From Bacteriovoracaceae bacterium UBA4573 (GTDB lineage Bacteria > Bdellovibrionota > UBA1018 > UBA923): 46,087 nt of DNA. The stretch is from the NCBI GenBank assembly GCA_002387735.1, contig DGKJ01000067.1:8674-54760 (forward strand). Reading direction: 5' to 3'. Each line of letters opens with the position of its first letter. Within the stretch, counting starts at the first letter, position 1. Position numbers and translations under genes: made by a program. The notes under the pieces are model-generated. The model did no database searches, had not been told where the DNA came from, and saw nothing but the letters and a program-made list of their open reading frames with translations. Positions 13,646 through 22,900 of the stretch are shown in pieces.

Positions 13646-14548
13646 ATGGGGCATGACCACAAACATTCACACGCCGCTGATCGCACAGCACAGAATAAGC
13701 GCCGAATCATTTGGGTATTGGTTCTTACGAGCAGCTATCTTGTCGCCGAAGTGGTGGGCGGAATCCTAACGCAAAGTCTTGCGCTGCTTGCTGATGCTGG
13801 ACACATGTTAACCGATGTCGCAGGGCTTGGGTTTGCTTTGATTGGGATGAAGCTCGCAGAGCGGCCCGCGACCCCCGAGCGCACATATGGGTATCACCGT
13901 GCGGAAATCTTGGCAGCACTTGCAAACTCAGTTCTGCTCATCGGGATTTCATTTTATGTTTTGTACGAAGCTTACGAGCGCTTTCGTGACCCACCAAAAG
14001 TTTCAAGCCAAGGAATGCTTGTCATCGCAGTCCTTGGTCTTATCGTAAATATCGTTGGAATGATCATTCTGAAAAAAGGCTCCAAAGAAAGCTTGAATCT
14101 AAAGGGAGCTTATTTTGAAGTTCTCTCTGACGCACTTACCTCAGTCGGCGTCATTGTTGCTGCTATCATCATGTGGACGACGGGATGGTACTATGCCGAT
14201 CCCATTATATCCGCAGGAATTGGTCTTTTCATTTTGCCACGCACTTGGACGCTCCTAAAAGAAGCTGTTGGGATTCTGCTCGAAGGAACACCCGCGCACA
14301 TCAATTTAGCTGCTGTTCGTGAGTCGATCTCAAAAATTGATGGGGTGATAGGAGTTCATGATTTGCATGTTTGGACTCTTACTTCCGGTGTAACCGCTTT
14401 AAGTGTTCATGTCGTACTGCCGGATTGCAATATACACAACAAAGTTTTAAATGCGGTTCATCAGTGCGTAGCATCTGAATTTGGAATCCAACATGCAACC
14501 GTGCAGCTTGAAGCGGAAGGTTACGAAGAATCAGAGACGCATCTTTGA
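13646..14548 (+). CDS. czcD: CzcD-type cation diffusion facilitator
   Basis: Inner-membrane Zn/Cd/Co antiporter of 300 residues. The N terminus is His-rich (MGHDHKHSHA). Six membrane segments follow, with the metal site HxxxD in TM2 (DAGHMLTDV) and its TM5 counterpart as ExxxD (YFEVLSDAL), a variant I believe occurs in some CzcD proteins. The cytoplasmic C-terminal domain includes the VHDLHVWTLTSG motif. Length and order are typical. AAAGGA lies upstream of ATG 13646. It is transcribed divergently from the sigma-factor gene; the intergenic region contains P2 reading the other way and no second copy of the motif for czcD. It exports cations from the cytoplasm to the periplasm, feeding CzcCBA. 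Confidence 0.93.
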   Translation: MGHDHKHSHAADRTAQNKRRIIWVLVLTSSYLVAEVVGGILTQSLALLADAGHMLTDVAGLGFALIGMKLAERPATPERTYGYHRAEILAALANSVLLIGISFYVLYEAYERFRDPPKVSSQGMLVIAVLGLIVNIVGMIILKKGSKESLNLKGAYFEVLSDALTSVGVIVAAIIMWTTGWYYADPIISAGIGLFILPRTWTLLKEAVGILLEGTPAHINLAAVRESISKIDGVIGVHDLHVWTLTSGVTALSVHVVLPDCNIHNKVLNAVHQCVASEFGIQHATVQLEAEGYEESETHL

Positions 14549-14591
14549 CTTAAGCATAAGCTGGTCCAATTAAAGGGATAGGGTTAACACG

Positions 14592-15494
14592 CTACTGTAC
14601 GTTCGCGCCTTCACTTGCGTCTTCTTTTTCGCCTTGAACCGTAGAAGCCACCATCGTCTTATAAGATGATAGCTCTGCTTTAATTTTGCGATCATCTGTT
14701 GCGGCAAGGCAGAAGTCTATTTGCTCTTCAAGCACCTTACGATAAGGTTTTTCAGTTTGTGTCATAGGGTCAGTAAAAAGTTCATCCCCATGGCTATCGA
14801 TTTCTAGCTTGATGTGTTTTTTTACGAATTCCTTATCCTTGAATAAATTTCGCAAGGCTTTGCGTAAAGGCGCAAGCATTGCCTCTTTCCGCTTTGTGGT
14901 TGATAAATCTAAAACCTCGCCGCCTGTTAGAGGTATCAGCGCCTTGCTTTTTGGATTGAGCCAGTTTATCGGTCCATACTGAGGATCGTTTCGTCCAGTG
15001 CGCTCGAAATCAAGTTTACGGTCTTTTTCTACCTGCTTTTGTACCTTCTGTAATCCGTCAACTGAGCTTGCATAGAACTCTTCATCACTACCGTAAACTA
15101 CGAAAACGGGCTCTTTACCAGCGCTACTTTCCTCGCAAGATTTACCGACATCGCACAATATGAACGGCTGACTTTCACGGCTTTTTATCGAAGCGTATTT
15201 CTTTGGATAAGAATAAAAAGATACCAATCCGTCTTCTTGATAAAGATAAACACCACGCGCTTTTTTATCTGTCGGATGAGTGCCTTCGACAATGATGCTC
15301 TTCTTGGAAATCTCTCGGACGATTCCAGCGCGACCAACATGACCATGCTCAACAAGACCTGTTGATATTGCTAGACCGTAGTAGCATTTTGTTAAGTCCT
15401 GAAGCGACTTGAGGTCTTCATTAGAAAATGCGGGACTGCCGATAAGAAGCGTGCCCAGGGTTAAAATGATTCTCCAAAACTTAGTTTTTTCCAT
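14592..15494 (-). CDS. Exported protein of unknown function
   Basis: Predicted 300-residue exported protein. ATG at 15494 follows GGGAG and begins a signal peptide (KFWRIILTLGTLLIGSPAFS). The frame is open further upstream to 15677, but that part overlaps the next gene and is not export-like. The mature protein is Lys/Glu-rich, contains Cys near CYYGLAIS and CDVGKSC, and ends in an acidic tail. No catalytic motif is recognised. The leader carries two overlapping palindromes (15506-15533), so expression may be controlled separately from the rest of the island. Confidence 0.7.
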   Translation of the reverse strand: MEKTKFWRIILTLGTLLIGSPAFSNEDLKSLQDLTKCYYGLAISTGLVEHGHVGRAGIVREISKKSIIVEGTHPTDKKARGVYLYQEDGLVSFYSYPKKYASIKSRESQPFILCDVGKSCEESSAGKEPVFVVYGSDEEFYASSVDGLQKVQKQVEKDRKLDFERTGRNDPQYGPINWLNPKSKALIPLTGGEVLDLSTTKRKEAMLAPLRKALRNLFKDKEFVKKHIKLEIDSHGDELFTDPMTQTEKPYRKVLEEQIDFCLAATDDRKIKAELSSYKTMVASTVQGEKEDASEGANVQ

Positions 15495-15505
15495 GACTTC
15501 GCTCC

Positions 15506-15533
15506 CTTTAAACAGTTTAAAGCATTGCTTTAA
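15506..15533. promoter_or_regulatory. Two overlapping palindromes in gene leader
   Basis: CTTTAAA-CAG-TTTAAAG (15506-15522) and TTAAAGC-ATT-GCTTTAA (15517-15533) are both perfect 7-3-7 inverted repeats and share 6 bases. The first overlaps the ribosome binding site of the gene starting at 15494. This looks like an operator for a dimeric repressor, or alternatively a leader RNA that switches between two hairpins. Confidence 0.5.
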
Positions 15534-15640
15534 GGGATGCAAAACACCGCATCGCGGTGAATTGCCTAAGAAGCATTCTTTATCGGCAGGAATTGCCCAG
15601 TAAAGAACAGCAGCTTTTGGCTTTTTTTCTTGCTCACGTA

Positions 15641-16069
15641 TTATCTTGGGCTGATATTCCGGTGATCGCGTAACCATTCTTTGAGCTTTTGGATATCGCT
15701 TCGACGTTGTTCTGAGATTTTCTCGGCAATTCCACGCAGTTCACTGTTCTTGCCGTATTTAAGGCCTAACTCTGCCATTTCAGCAGCTGCCTGGTGTTGT
15801 TGTATGAGTAACTGAGCAAAGTCTCTTTCAATATAACCTGTCTTAGGAAGCAGTTGCAGATCGCTTGCCATTTTCATGGACTGTGCATGCATTTCCGAAG
15901 ACAGCTTTATTAGATCTTCCCTGTGAGCAAGAGCCTTCTTGTATTCCGGGTTATTTTTATGTTCGGTAAGATCGGGGCCATGACTGCCATGCCCAAAAGC
16001 AACGCTAGAAAGCAAAAGCGTTGCAATAAATAATTTTAATGGTGCCCAAATCCTTAGCATTCTCTTCAT
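15641..16069 (-). CDS. DUF305-like exported protein
   Basis: Predicted 142-residue periplasmic protein. It has a signal peptide (LKLFIATLLLSSVAFG) followed by a His-containing stretch (HGSHGPDLTEH). The four-helix-like core contains SSEMHAQSMKMASDL and LIQQHQAAAEMAELGLKYGK, matching the DUF305 pattern of paired Met/His-rich helices with a HHQxAxxMA-type block. DUF305 genes are common in copper and silver resistance clusters, where they probably bind metal. GGAG lies 10 bases before ATG 16069. The core is complete. Confidence 0.72.
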   Translation of the reverse strand: MKRMLRIWAPLKLFIATLLLSSVAFGHGSHGPDLTEHKNNPEYKKALAHREDLIKLSSEMHAQSMKMASDLQLLPKTGYIERDFAQLLIQQHQAAAEMAELGLKYGKNSELRGIAEKISEQRRSDIQKLKEWLRDHRNISPR

Positions 16070-16191
16070 CAGATTTATTCTCCTGAATAATGGATAGGAA
16101 AATCTTACGCAAAATCGAGATTCCTGGCAAATTCACATCGAAGTGAGTAGACAGCACGCTTGGCCGTGACCGAGCGCGCCGTCTCCCCGCA

Positions 16192-16665
16192 TTAGGGCTG
16201 ATTTGCAGTTGCGCGTGCTTGAAACACAAAACGACGATCGCCACCTGCTCTTGGATATTCTTTTAGAGTAAAAGTATCCGTTGCTTCATCATAAACGACA
16301 GCTGCCCAAAGATTTGGGGTCAGCTGATCATCCGTCATGATAAAAAGACTATAAGAAGTCGCAGTTTCTTTTGTGAAGGCGGTTAGTTCTATTTTCGAAA
16401 TAGAAACTTTGCGCTCCCCAAATGACACAGACCCGTCAACCTCGTATAACGCAACAAACCCATTGGACCTCTCGGTTCGAGAAACTTTTCTAATACGATC
16501 AATCACCAAAGTGGCTGGAACGCGTGTAAGAAGATCACCCGCAACCCCTTCCCACTTGGCAGGCAAGTCATTTAACGATTGAACTGGCTTTGTCGTGCTC
16601 GCAAATGAAAGCACAGATGTTGACAGTGATAAAATCAATACCCACGCATTAAACATAAAGCGCAT
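16192..16665 (-). CDS. Exported protein of unknown function
   Basis: Predicted 157-residue exported protein. ATG at 16665 is preceded by GGAGA, and a signal peptide (FNAWVLILSLSTSVLSFAST) follows. The remainder looks beta-rich, with repeated alternating hydrophobic strands and no cysteine. No known domain is recognised. It is followed 122 bases later by the DUF305-like gene and preceded by a metal-binding peptide gene, so a role in metal stress is plausible by context only. Confidence 0.65.
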   Translation of the reverse strand: MRFMFNAWVLILSLSTSVLSFASTTKPVQSLNDLPAKWEGVAGDLLTRVPATLVIDRIRKVSRTERSNGFVALYEVDGSVSFGERKVSISKIELTAFTKETATSYSLFIMTDDQLTPNLWAAVVYDEATDTFTLKEYPRAGGDRRFVFQARATANQP

Positions 16666-16720
16666 ATCATTTCTCCATTTCTTTATACTTTTAATCAACC
16701 AGCAGTTTTTTAGTAGCCAC

Positions 16721-16951
16721 TTAATGGACGTGTCCCTCATGACTATCTTCATGCTTTTCGTTTTTGCATTTGCATTCCTTCTCAAGCTTTCCACACTCTT
16801 TGCAGACTTTATTTTTCTTTGAACTTCCCGGTTGTGCTTTAGTGCTATTTTTATTTTTTGATCCAGCGCCAGAGTTTTCTGCCAAGACAGTGCCTGACAT
16901 AGCCATAAGCGCAAGCGTGCAAATAGTTAGTCTAATACGATAGTGTTTCAT
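16721..16951 (-). CDS. Exported Cys4/His-rich metal-binding protein
   Basis: Predicted 76-residue secreted protein. The signal peptide runs to MSGTVLA (residue 24), followed by a Ser/Lys/Asn linker. A four-cysteine cluster (VCKECGKLEKECKCK) and a His-rich end (HEDSHEGHVH) complete it. The pattern suggests a small periplasmic metal buffer, different from but parallel to the ten-Cys protein at 11501. GGGGGAAATCAA precedes ATG 16951. No ECF-type promoter was found in front of it. Confidence 0.75.
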   Translation of the reverse strand: MKHYRIRLTICTLALMAMSGTVLAENSGAGSKNKNSTKAQPGSSKKNKVCKECGKLEKECKCKNEKHEDSHEGHVH

Positions 16952-16984
16952 TTGATTTCCCCCTTGTTTGTTTTTAAATAATGC

Positions 16985-17398
16985 TTACTTTAGAATACCC
17001 TCTAGATCCCTAGGCACTGGCTTCGACGCAAACATACTCATCTTGGATCTCCCCGTATTGCCTGACGGAGCTTTTCCGAAAAATGACGATGGTACAGCCA
17101 GGATCATTCTAGGAATCTGTCCAATGATTTCCTTAAAGTCGCACTTCATAATGGCAAAAAAAAACATCACGAAATGAATCCCCAAATGTCGCGATGCCGA
17201 GACTTGACTTACGATATGGGCGCGCTCCAAATGATACCAGATGCGCTCATCTGACTTTCCGCTCACCAGAGCGTCGTGCGCCGACCTGACTTCAATTCCG
17301 AATTGCTGATAGGCCCTTGGAAGAAACCTCTCTCTCTTCTTCATCCAAGCAAACTGGCGCTCATCCCAATTACTTCTGTGACCACGATCAGAGGGCAT
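16985..17398 (-). CDS. DUF3703-family protein
   Basis: Predicted protein of about 137 residues matching DUF3703, a family often found in copper/mercury resistance clusters. Features include an Arg-rich start, WYHLERAHIVSQVSASRHLG, the GQIPRMILAVPSSFFGKAPS block and the conserved GNTGRSKMSMF followed by DLEGIL at the C terminus. Function is not established for the family. ATG 17398 is chosen to limit overlap with the upstream lipoprotein gene to 11 bases. ATG 17443 is also open and neither has a strong ribosome binding site. Probably cytoplasmic. Confidence 0.75.
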   Translation of the reverse strand: MPSDRGHRSNWDERQFAWMKKRERFLPRAYQQFGIEVRSAHDALVSGKSDERIWYHLERAHIVSQVSASRHLGIHFVMFFFAIMKCDFKEIIGQIPRMILAVPSSFFGKAPSGNTGRSKMSMFASKPVPRDLEGILK

Positions 17399-17876
17399 CG
17401 TTGCAGGCTCTTGTTTGATCGAATTTTTTCTGCCGTTCAGCATCTAAGCTTGATCGCAATGTCGACACCATCCTCGGATATGCCCTGACTTCTTCAGAAC
17501 AGAGAAAAAATCTGTTCTTCTTGCAGCTTCTCATGATGTATTGCCAGTCTGTTCGCGCGAAAAACATTTTTGAGCAGACTTTCTGTAAGTCTGCCTTTGC
17601 AGCAGCGCCATTGAAGCGGTTTGCAAGACCAGAGTCTTTCTTCACAGCCAAGGCCAAATTGCTTAGTTCCAAGAAATAAGCCTTCAGAGCCTTGTGCTGC
17701 TCCATCCGGTAGGGAGTTCTTTGGGCTTCTTTATCAGCGGTGACTCGCAGCGCACCAATATTGTCGACCCAATTTTGGATGTCGACAGTTTCATTATTGC
17801 AACCTGAAATCCCTGAGAATAGAAAAAGACAATTAAACAATCCGAACGTTAGCCCGATGAGCTTTAGCTTTTTCAT
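17388..17876 (-). CDS. Lipoprotein of unknown function
   Basis: Predicted 162-residue lipoprotein: the signal sequence ends in a lipobox (FSGISGC, Cys about 26). The mature part is helical and basic with several further Cys (KVCSKMFF, MRSCKKNRFFLCSEE, RACNDAL). Translation is coupled to the upstream TolC-like gene (ATGA overlap at 17873-17876). This suggests that it works with that channel in the envelope. No known domain is recognised. Confidence 0.65.
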   Translation of the reverse strand: MKKLKLIGLTFGLFNCLFLFSGISGCNNETVDIQNWVDNIGALRVTADKEAQRTPYRMEQHKALKAYFLELSNLALAVKKDSGLANRFNGAAAKADLQKVCSKMFFARTDWQYIMRSCKKNRFFLCSEEVRAYPRMVSTLRSSLDAERQKKFDQTRACNDAL

Positions 17877-19180
17877 GCTCTTTTCCCCGCTTTCTTGGCT
17901 GGAGCGGCTTTATTTTTCTTAAGCTCCTCAATCGTTGCTGGCTTCATATTGTAGTCACCATGAAAAATTAGACGTTCAAGCTTGTTTTCATTACTTAAGA
18001 AGCGAAACTTAACTGCAAAAAAGGAAGTATCAGCTTGAATGTGGTTTCTTGAGGCTTCGATCAATTCAATGGCTTCAACGTTCTGACCTAGCTCTAGTCG
18101 TTCATAAAGCTGCACAATGGTCTCTTTAGTAAGCTCCTCTCGCTTCCTTAAGTTTGCGTAGTTTTCTAGATCGAGGTTGTAGTTGTTTACGAGAAGCTTC
18201 AATTGCCTTTTAAGCGTTTCCTCGATGCCTTTCTTCTGGATCTGCAAGCCCTCTTTTCTCGCTCCGATGATGCTTTTGGACGCGCCCTTGCCAAAACCTA
18301 AGCCGTCTTGAAGCGGAATATTATCAAAAACACCGCCAGCCACTCCGCGACTTACGGATGATGCGCCAAGAATCGACCAATTACCGGCTTCTTTTTTCAC
18401 GTAATCGGCAGCAGTAATGAAGTGGCTGTACTGCCTAAGCTCCGGCGAAGAATCAAGAGTCCTAAACAAGAAATCGCCGTAATCGAGGGGCTCAAGCGTC
18501 GCAAAGTCGGGCATAGAAATAGATGCTGGTTTGATCTCTGTTTCAGCAGGAAATCCCATCATGTAGGAAAGCAAACTTTCCTCTTCATTGATGACGACTT
18601 CTAAAGAACGTTTGTCTTCCTGAAGTGCTAAAAGTCTAACTTCGATGTCGCGCGATGCACCTTGGTTAGCGCCGCCTAGAAGCTCGCGACTTTGAACGAT
18701 TACAAGAAGGTCTTCCAGTTCTTTCGTGCTCTGCTCGATATGCTCCAACAACGACTGATCAAGAAGTAGGTGAATATAGAGCGACTTAGCCGTCATTACT
18801 TCGTTCGCCCAAAGCGCTCGATAGCCCTCTTGTTCGGCAAGATACAAGACCTTCGTCTGATCGAGCCTGAACCAGTTATTTGCTACTGCGAAAGGAGCTA
18901 TGTCTTCTGCGACTAAGTCTATGACTGAAGTAGGATCAAAAACAACTTTTGCGATTCTCCAAAGGTTGAGCTTGGGGAGTAGATTGCCACGAGCTGCTTT
19001 AATGGCCTGCTTTGCCTCATAAACTCTAAGAGCATTTCCATAAATGAGATAATTCTCTGTACTGACTTTCTTAACCACGTCTTGCAGAGTGATTTTGATG
19101 GGCTCTTTTGCACCTGCTAAAGAACTCATCGACAATAAAGAAAGCAGTGCAATGTTGAAAATAAATAATGATTTACGCAT
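17873..19180 (-). CDS. TolC-family outer membrane channel, second copy
   Basis: Outer-membrane efflux protein of 435 residues. It has a signal peptide, then the repeated helical hairpins of the OEP/TolC family (ITLQDVVKKVSTENYLIYG at the start, long charged coiled helices, NNYNLDLENYANLRKREELT in the second half). ATG 19180 is chosen because AAAGG lies 9 bases upstream. The C terminus has a Lys/Ala-rich tail (KKNKAAPAKKAGKRA), unusual for an outer-membrane protein. There is no second RND pump beside it, so it either serves CzcA as an alternative channel or works with the two flanking lipoproteins. The CzcC at 23756 is a different member of the family. Confidence 0.8.
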   Translation of the reverse strand: MRKSLFIFNIALLSLLSMSSLAGAKEPIKITLQDVVKKVSTENYLIYGNALRVYEAKQAIKAARGNLLPKLNLWRIAKVVFDPTSVIDLVAEDIAPFAVANNWFRLDQTKVLYLAEQEGYRALWANEVMTAKSLYIHLLLDQSLLEHIEQSTKELEDLLVIVQSRELLGGANQGASRDIEVRLLALQEDKRSLEVVINEEESLLSYMMGFPAETEIKPASISMPDFATLEPLDYGDFLFRTLDSSPELRQYSHFITAADYVKKEAGNWSILGASSVSRGVAGGVFDNIPLQDGLGFGKGASKSIIGARKEGLQIQKKGIEETLKRQLKLLVNNYNLDLENYANLRKREELTKETIVQLYERLELGQNVEAIELIEASRNHIQADTSFFAVKFRFLSNENKLERLIFHGDYNMKPATIEELKKNKAAPAKKAGKRA

Positions 19181-19192
19181 TTGGCACATCCT

Positions 19193-19870
19193 TTACTTCT
19201 CGGTCTTTTTTACGAGGAATTCGTAAACTGTCGCATTGGTGGTTGGGTGCATTTCACCGCGAAGAGCTGCGACTTTGTCCGCACGTCCCATGCGAATAGA
19301 AGAAGCCAATACGACACTCTCTTGACCGTCAGTCCTAAGTGCCATTCCATTCTCCAGGTCTTGGACAACACCTTGATCCGCAATTTTCAGAGAATAAAAG
19401 TTTGGGCAGTTTTCAGACGCTATTGCAATTGTTCCAGATAGAATATCAGGTCGAACATTTTCGATACGACAGCCAACGGCGCTTAGCTTATTTGCAGTAT
19501 TCCATTGAACGACTTGCGCATTGAAATAAAGATTATTCAGGTCAGAGGAAATCTCTTCGAGCTGTCTTGTTCGAGGTACAGCATATGGCGGTAGGCTTGA
19601 TACAAGAGTAATCTTGATTTTGAACTTGCCTTCGTCCGTTTTAAGGACGCCTTCATAAGTCCCTTGAGCTGCTTGATAAAAACGATGCCTGGTCGACAGG
19701 TCATCTTCCATCTCTTTTGCTTTTTGCATCAGATTTGTGTTCTGTGCATTAAGCTCCGCGTTAGCTCCTGCCGTTCCTTCGATTTTAGCTTTTTCTTCTA
19801 AGCGTTCATTGCCGTCACAGCCACTCAATGCAATCAATGCTGCAAAGAGAGGTATTGCAAACTTCTTCAT
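19193..19870 (-). CDS. Lipoprotein of unknown function
   Basis: Predicted 225-residue lipoprotein with lipobox ALSGC (Cys 18). A coiled-coil segment follows (about 25-60, Glu/Lys/Asn/Gln-rich). The C-terminal beta-rich domain of about 150 residues begins at GTYEGVLKTDEGKFKIKITL and has two Cys. It is 12 bases upstream of the second TolC-like gene and downstream of czcA, so it belongs to the efflux transcription unit. A coiled coil plus beta domain could mean an adaptor-like role, but I do not recognise the family. Confidence 0.6.
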   Translation of the reverse strand: MKKFAIPLFAALIALSGCDGNERLEEKAKIEGTAGANAELNAQNTNLMQKAKEMEDDLSTRHRFYQAAQGTYEGVLKTDEGKFKIKITLVSSLPPYAVPRTRQLEEISSDLNNLYFNAQVVQWNTANKLSAVGCRIENVRPDILSGTIAIASENCPNFYSLKIADQGVVQDLENGMALRTDGQESVVLASSIRMGRADKVAALRGEMHPTTNATVYEFLVKKTEK

Positions 19871-19897
19871 AGATAGCCCCTATATCAGTTTGTCTTG

Positions 19898-19917
19898 GCG
19901 CCATTACCATATGGCGC
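19898..19917. repeat. Perfect intergenic inverted repeat
   Basis: GCGCCAT (19898-19904) and ATGGCGC (19911-19917) form a perfect 7-bp stem with a 6-base loop in the 72-base gap between czcA and the downstream lipoprotein gene. No T-run follows on either strand, so it is more likely an mRNA-stability or attenuation hairpin than a terminator. Confidence 0.45.
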
Positions 19918-19942
19918 AACAGGACAGTTTTCATCTGGGGCT

Positions 19943-22900
19943 TCATGCCGCACCTAAATCTTTGTTTTTCATCCGGCTTTCAAAAATCACGTAAAGGTTT
20001 GGAAGTACGATAAGCGTCAGAAGTGTGGATGAAACAATGCCGCCGATAACCACCGATGCCAGTGGTTTTTGCACTTCCGCGCCAACACCTGTGGATAGCA
20101 TCATGGGCAAGAACCCAAAGATATCCACAAGAGCTGTCATAAGAACCGGCCTCAACCGAATTAGAGCACCTTCTTTTACAAGTGCCTCTCCGCTAAGCCC
20201 CATTCTTTGCAGATCGTTGAAATAGTTTACGAGAACAACGCCGTTTAGAACGGCAATGCCGGAGAGAGCGATAAAACCGACTCCTGCCGAAATGCTAAAA
20301 GGAAGGCCATTTAAAATAAGTCCCAAAACTCCGCCAACCAACGCAAGTGGCACTCCAGAAAAGATAAGAGCCGTCTGGAAGACATTTTTAAACGCGGCAT
20401 AAATCATCATAAGAACAAGAGCCAAAGCCAGTGGAGTTAAAACTAGGAGACGCGATCTCGCTTCTTGAAGATTTTTAAAATTGCCACCCCATTCTAAGTA
20501 ATAGCCGGGCGGGAGCTTTACAGCCGCAGCAACCGCTTGCTGAGCTTCATTCACAAAGCTTTCCGTATCTCTACCGCGAGGGTTGATCATGACGGCTGCG
20601 CGTCTTTTCGATTGCTCGCGTGATACCGAGCTGTACGCTTCATCAAATTTAACCGTCGCAGCTTCAGAAAGTGGAATTGTTGCATTAGCCGCAATTCCAA
20701 CCGGAAGACTTCGGATTGCATCAAGATCGGAGCGATCTTTCTCATTCAATCGAATAACCACAGGGAAACGTTTGATGCCGTCGTAGAGATAACCAACCTC
20801 TTCACCGCCAAGAGCAACACCAACCGTTTCAAGCACTTCGCGCGAGGAAACACCCAGTTTATGTAAAATGCCTTCTTTTGGAATGACTTTAAGAAGTGGC
20901 GAAGTGCCTTTAAGTTCCACTTCCACATCGCCTGCACCTTGAACTTTTTGAATCACGGCTGCAATTTGTTTTGTGACTTCAGAAAGCTTATCCATGTCGT
21001 CGCCGAAAACTTTGACCGAAATATCAGCTCTAGTGCCTTCAAGTAGCTCATTAAAGCGCATCTGAATGGGCTGGCTTAATAATTCTCTCTGGCCAGGAAC
21101 TTCTGCTTGCAGTCTATCGACAATGGCTTGGGTGAGCTCTGCTTTGGTGCGCCTTTTGCCATCGATCTTTGGCCACTCCTCTTTTGGCTTTAGCATCACG
21201 TAAGTATCCGCAAGGTTCACACCCATGGGATCTGTTGCCACTTCCGAGGTTCCCAACCGTGAAAAGGCCACTTCAACTTCTGGAAACTCCATGATGATTT
21301 TTTCGGACTTCTCTTGAAGCGCGACAGATTGATCAATGCTGACGTTTACGGGTCTAACGAATTGCAAGGTTAAAGAGCCTTCGTTAAGTTGAGGCAGAAA
21401 TTCTCCGCCAAGCGTTGCAAAGAGAACTGCACCAAGCGCTACGGCACCAAGACCCACTGCCACGACGCGTTTGCGGAATCGAAGAGAGAGAGCCAAAAAT
21501 GGTTCATATACTTTCTTAACGATGCGAAGAAGCCAGGGCTCTTTCTCATCGACATTGCCTTTAAGAAGAAGACTTGCAAGTGCAGGAGCTGTGGTAAACG
21601 AGAGAATCAAAGCTGAGATGACCGCGATGCTAAAGGTTGCGGCCATGGGCTTGAACATTTTCCCTTCGATGCCGACAAGGGCAAAGATAGGAAGAAAAAC
21701 AACAACGATGATGAGTTCACCGAAACCCGCTGCCGTTCTAATCTCAATTGCTGCGTCATAAACTGTCTTTTGAAGCTCTTCTTTAGTAAGTGACCGCTTA
21801 AGAGCGTGCGCTTTTTGATGAACCATGCGCACGCAGTTCTCAAGGACAATCACTGCGCCATCAACGATGATGCCAAAATCAAGCGCCCCAAGACTCATCA
21901 AGTTTCCTGAGATGTTGAACTTTTTCATGACAATAAAAGTCATAAGAAGACTAAGAGGAATAGTGACAGCGGTAATGAGGGCAGCTCTAACGTTTCCTAC
22001 AAGGAGCAGAAGAATGACGATCACGAGTACTGCACCTGTGACCAAGTTGTGCTCAACCGTGCCAAGGGTTGCGTTTACAAGATCTGATCGGTCATAAACG
22101 GTCTCAATCGTATAGCCAGCAGGAAGTCCTTTTTTGATTTCCTCAATTCGCTCGGCTACTCGCGTAGAAACCGTGCGGCTGTTCTCTCCCATGAGCATGA
22201 ACGCACTGCCAAGCACCGTTTCTTTTCCACGAACAAGGGCAGCGCCCGTTCTAAGTTCAGTGGCTAACGTGACATTTGCGACATCGCCAATCGTAAGTGT
22301 CCTAAAGGTTTCAAGCGACTTGATTGGGACAGCACGAATGTCTTCAATGTTCTTAAAAAGACCAACGCCTTGAACAAGAAACTGTTCAGCAGTCTGCTGG
22401 ACGTAACCACCGCCGACGTTTTGATTCACGCGTTCAAGCGCTTCCATTAAGTCGCTAAAGTGCAACCCATACCGGGCTAGCTGCTGGGGATTAGGTTGAA
22501 TATGATACTGCTTTTCAAAGCCACCGATGGTGTTAACTTCGGCAACACCTTTTACAGTAAGAAGCCGTGGCTTAATGAACCAGTCTTGAAGCGCTCGAAG
22601 CTCCATAAGCTGCTCCATGCGAGCCTTGGGATCTGTAGCTACTTTTTCTGCTTCAACAGCGTAATGATAAATTTCACCAAGGCCCGTGCTCACTGGACCA
22701 AGCTTAGGCTGCGCGTTTTTTGGAAGTTGACCCGCGATGCTTTGCAGGCGCTCTGAAATGAGCTGCCGCGCACGGTAAATATCGACATCATCCTCAAAGG
22801 CAACAGTAACGGATGAGATACCGAAGCGAGTGATAGAGCGAACCTGTTCAACGCCGGCAATACCGCTCATCGCGGTTTCAACCGGAAACGTAATATTGCG

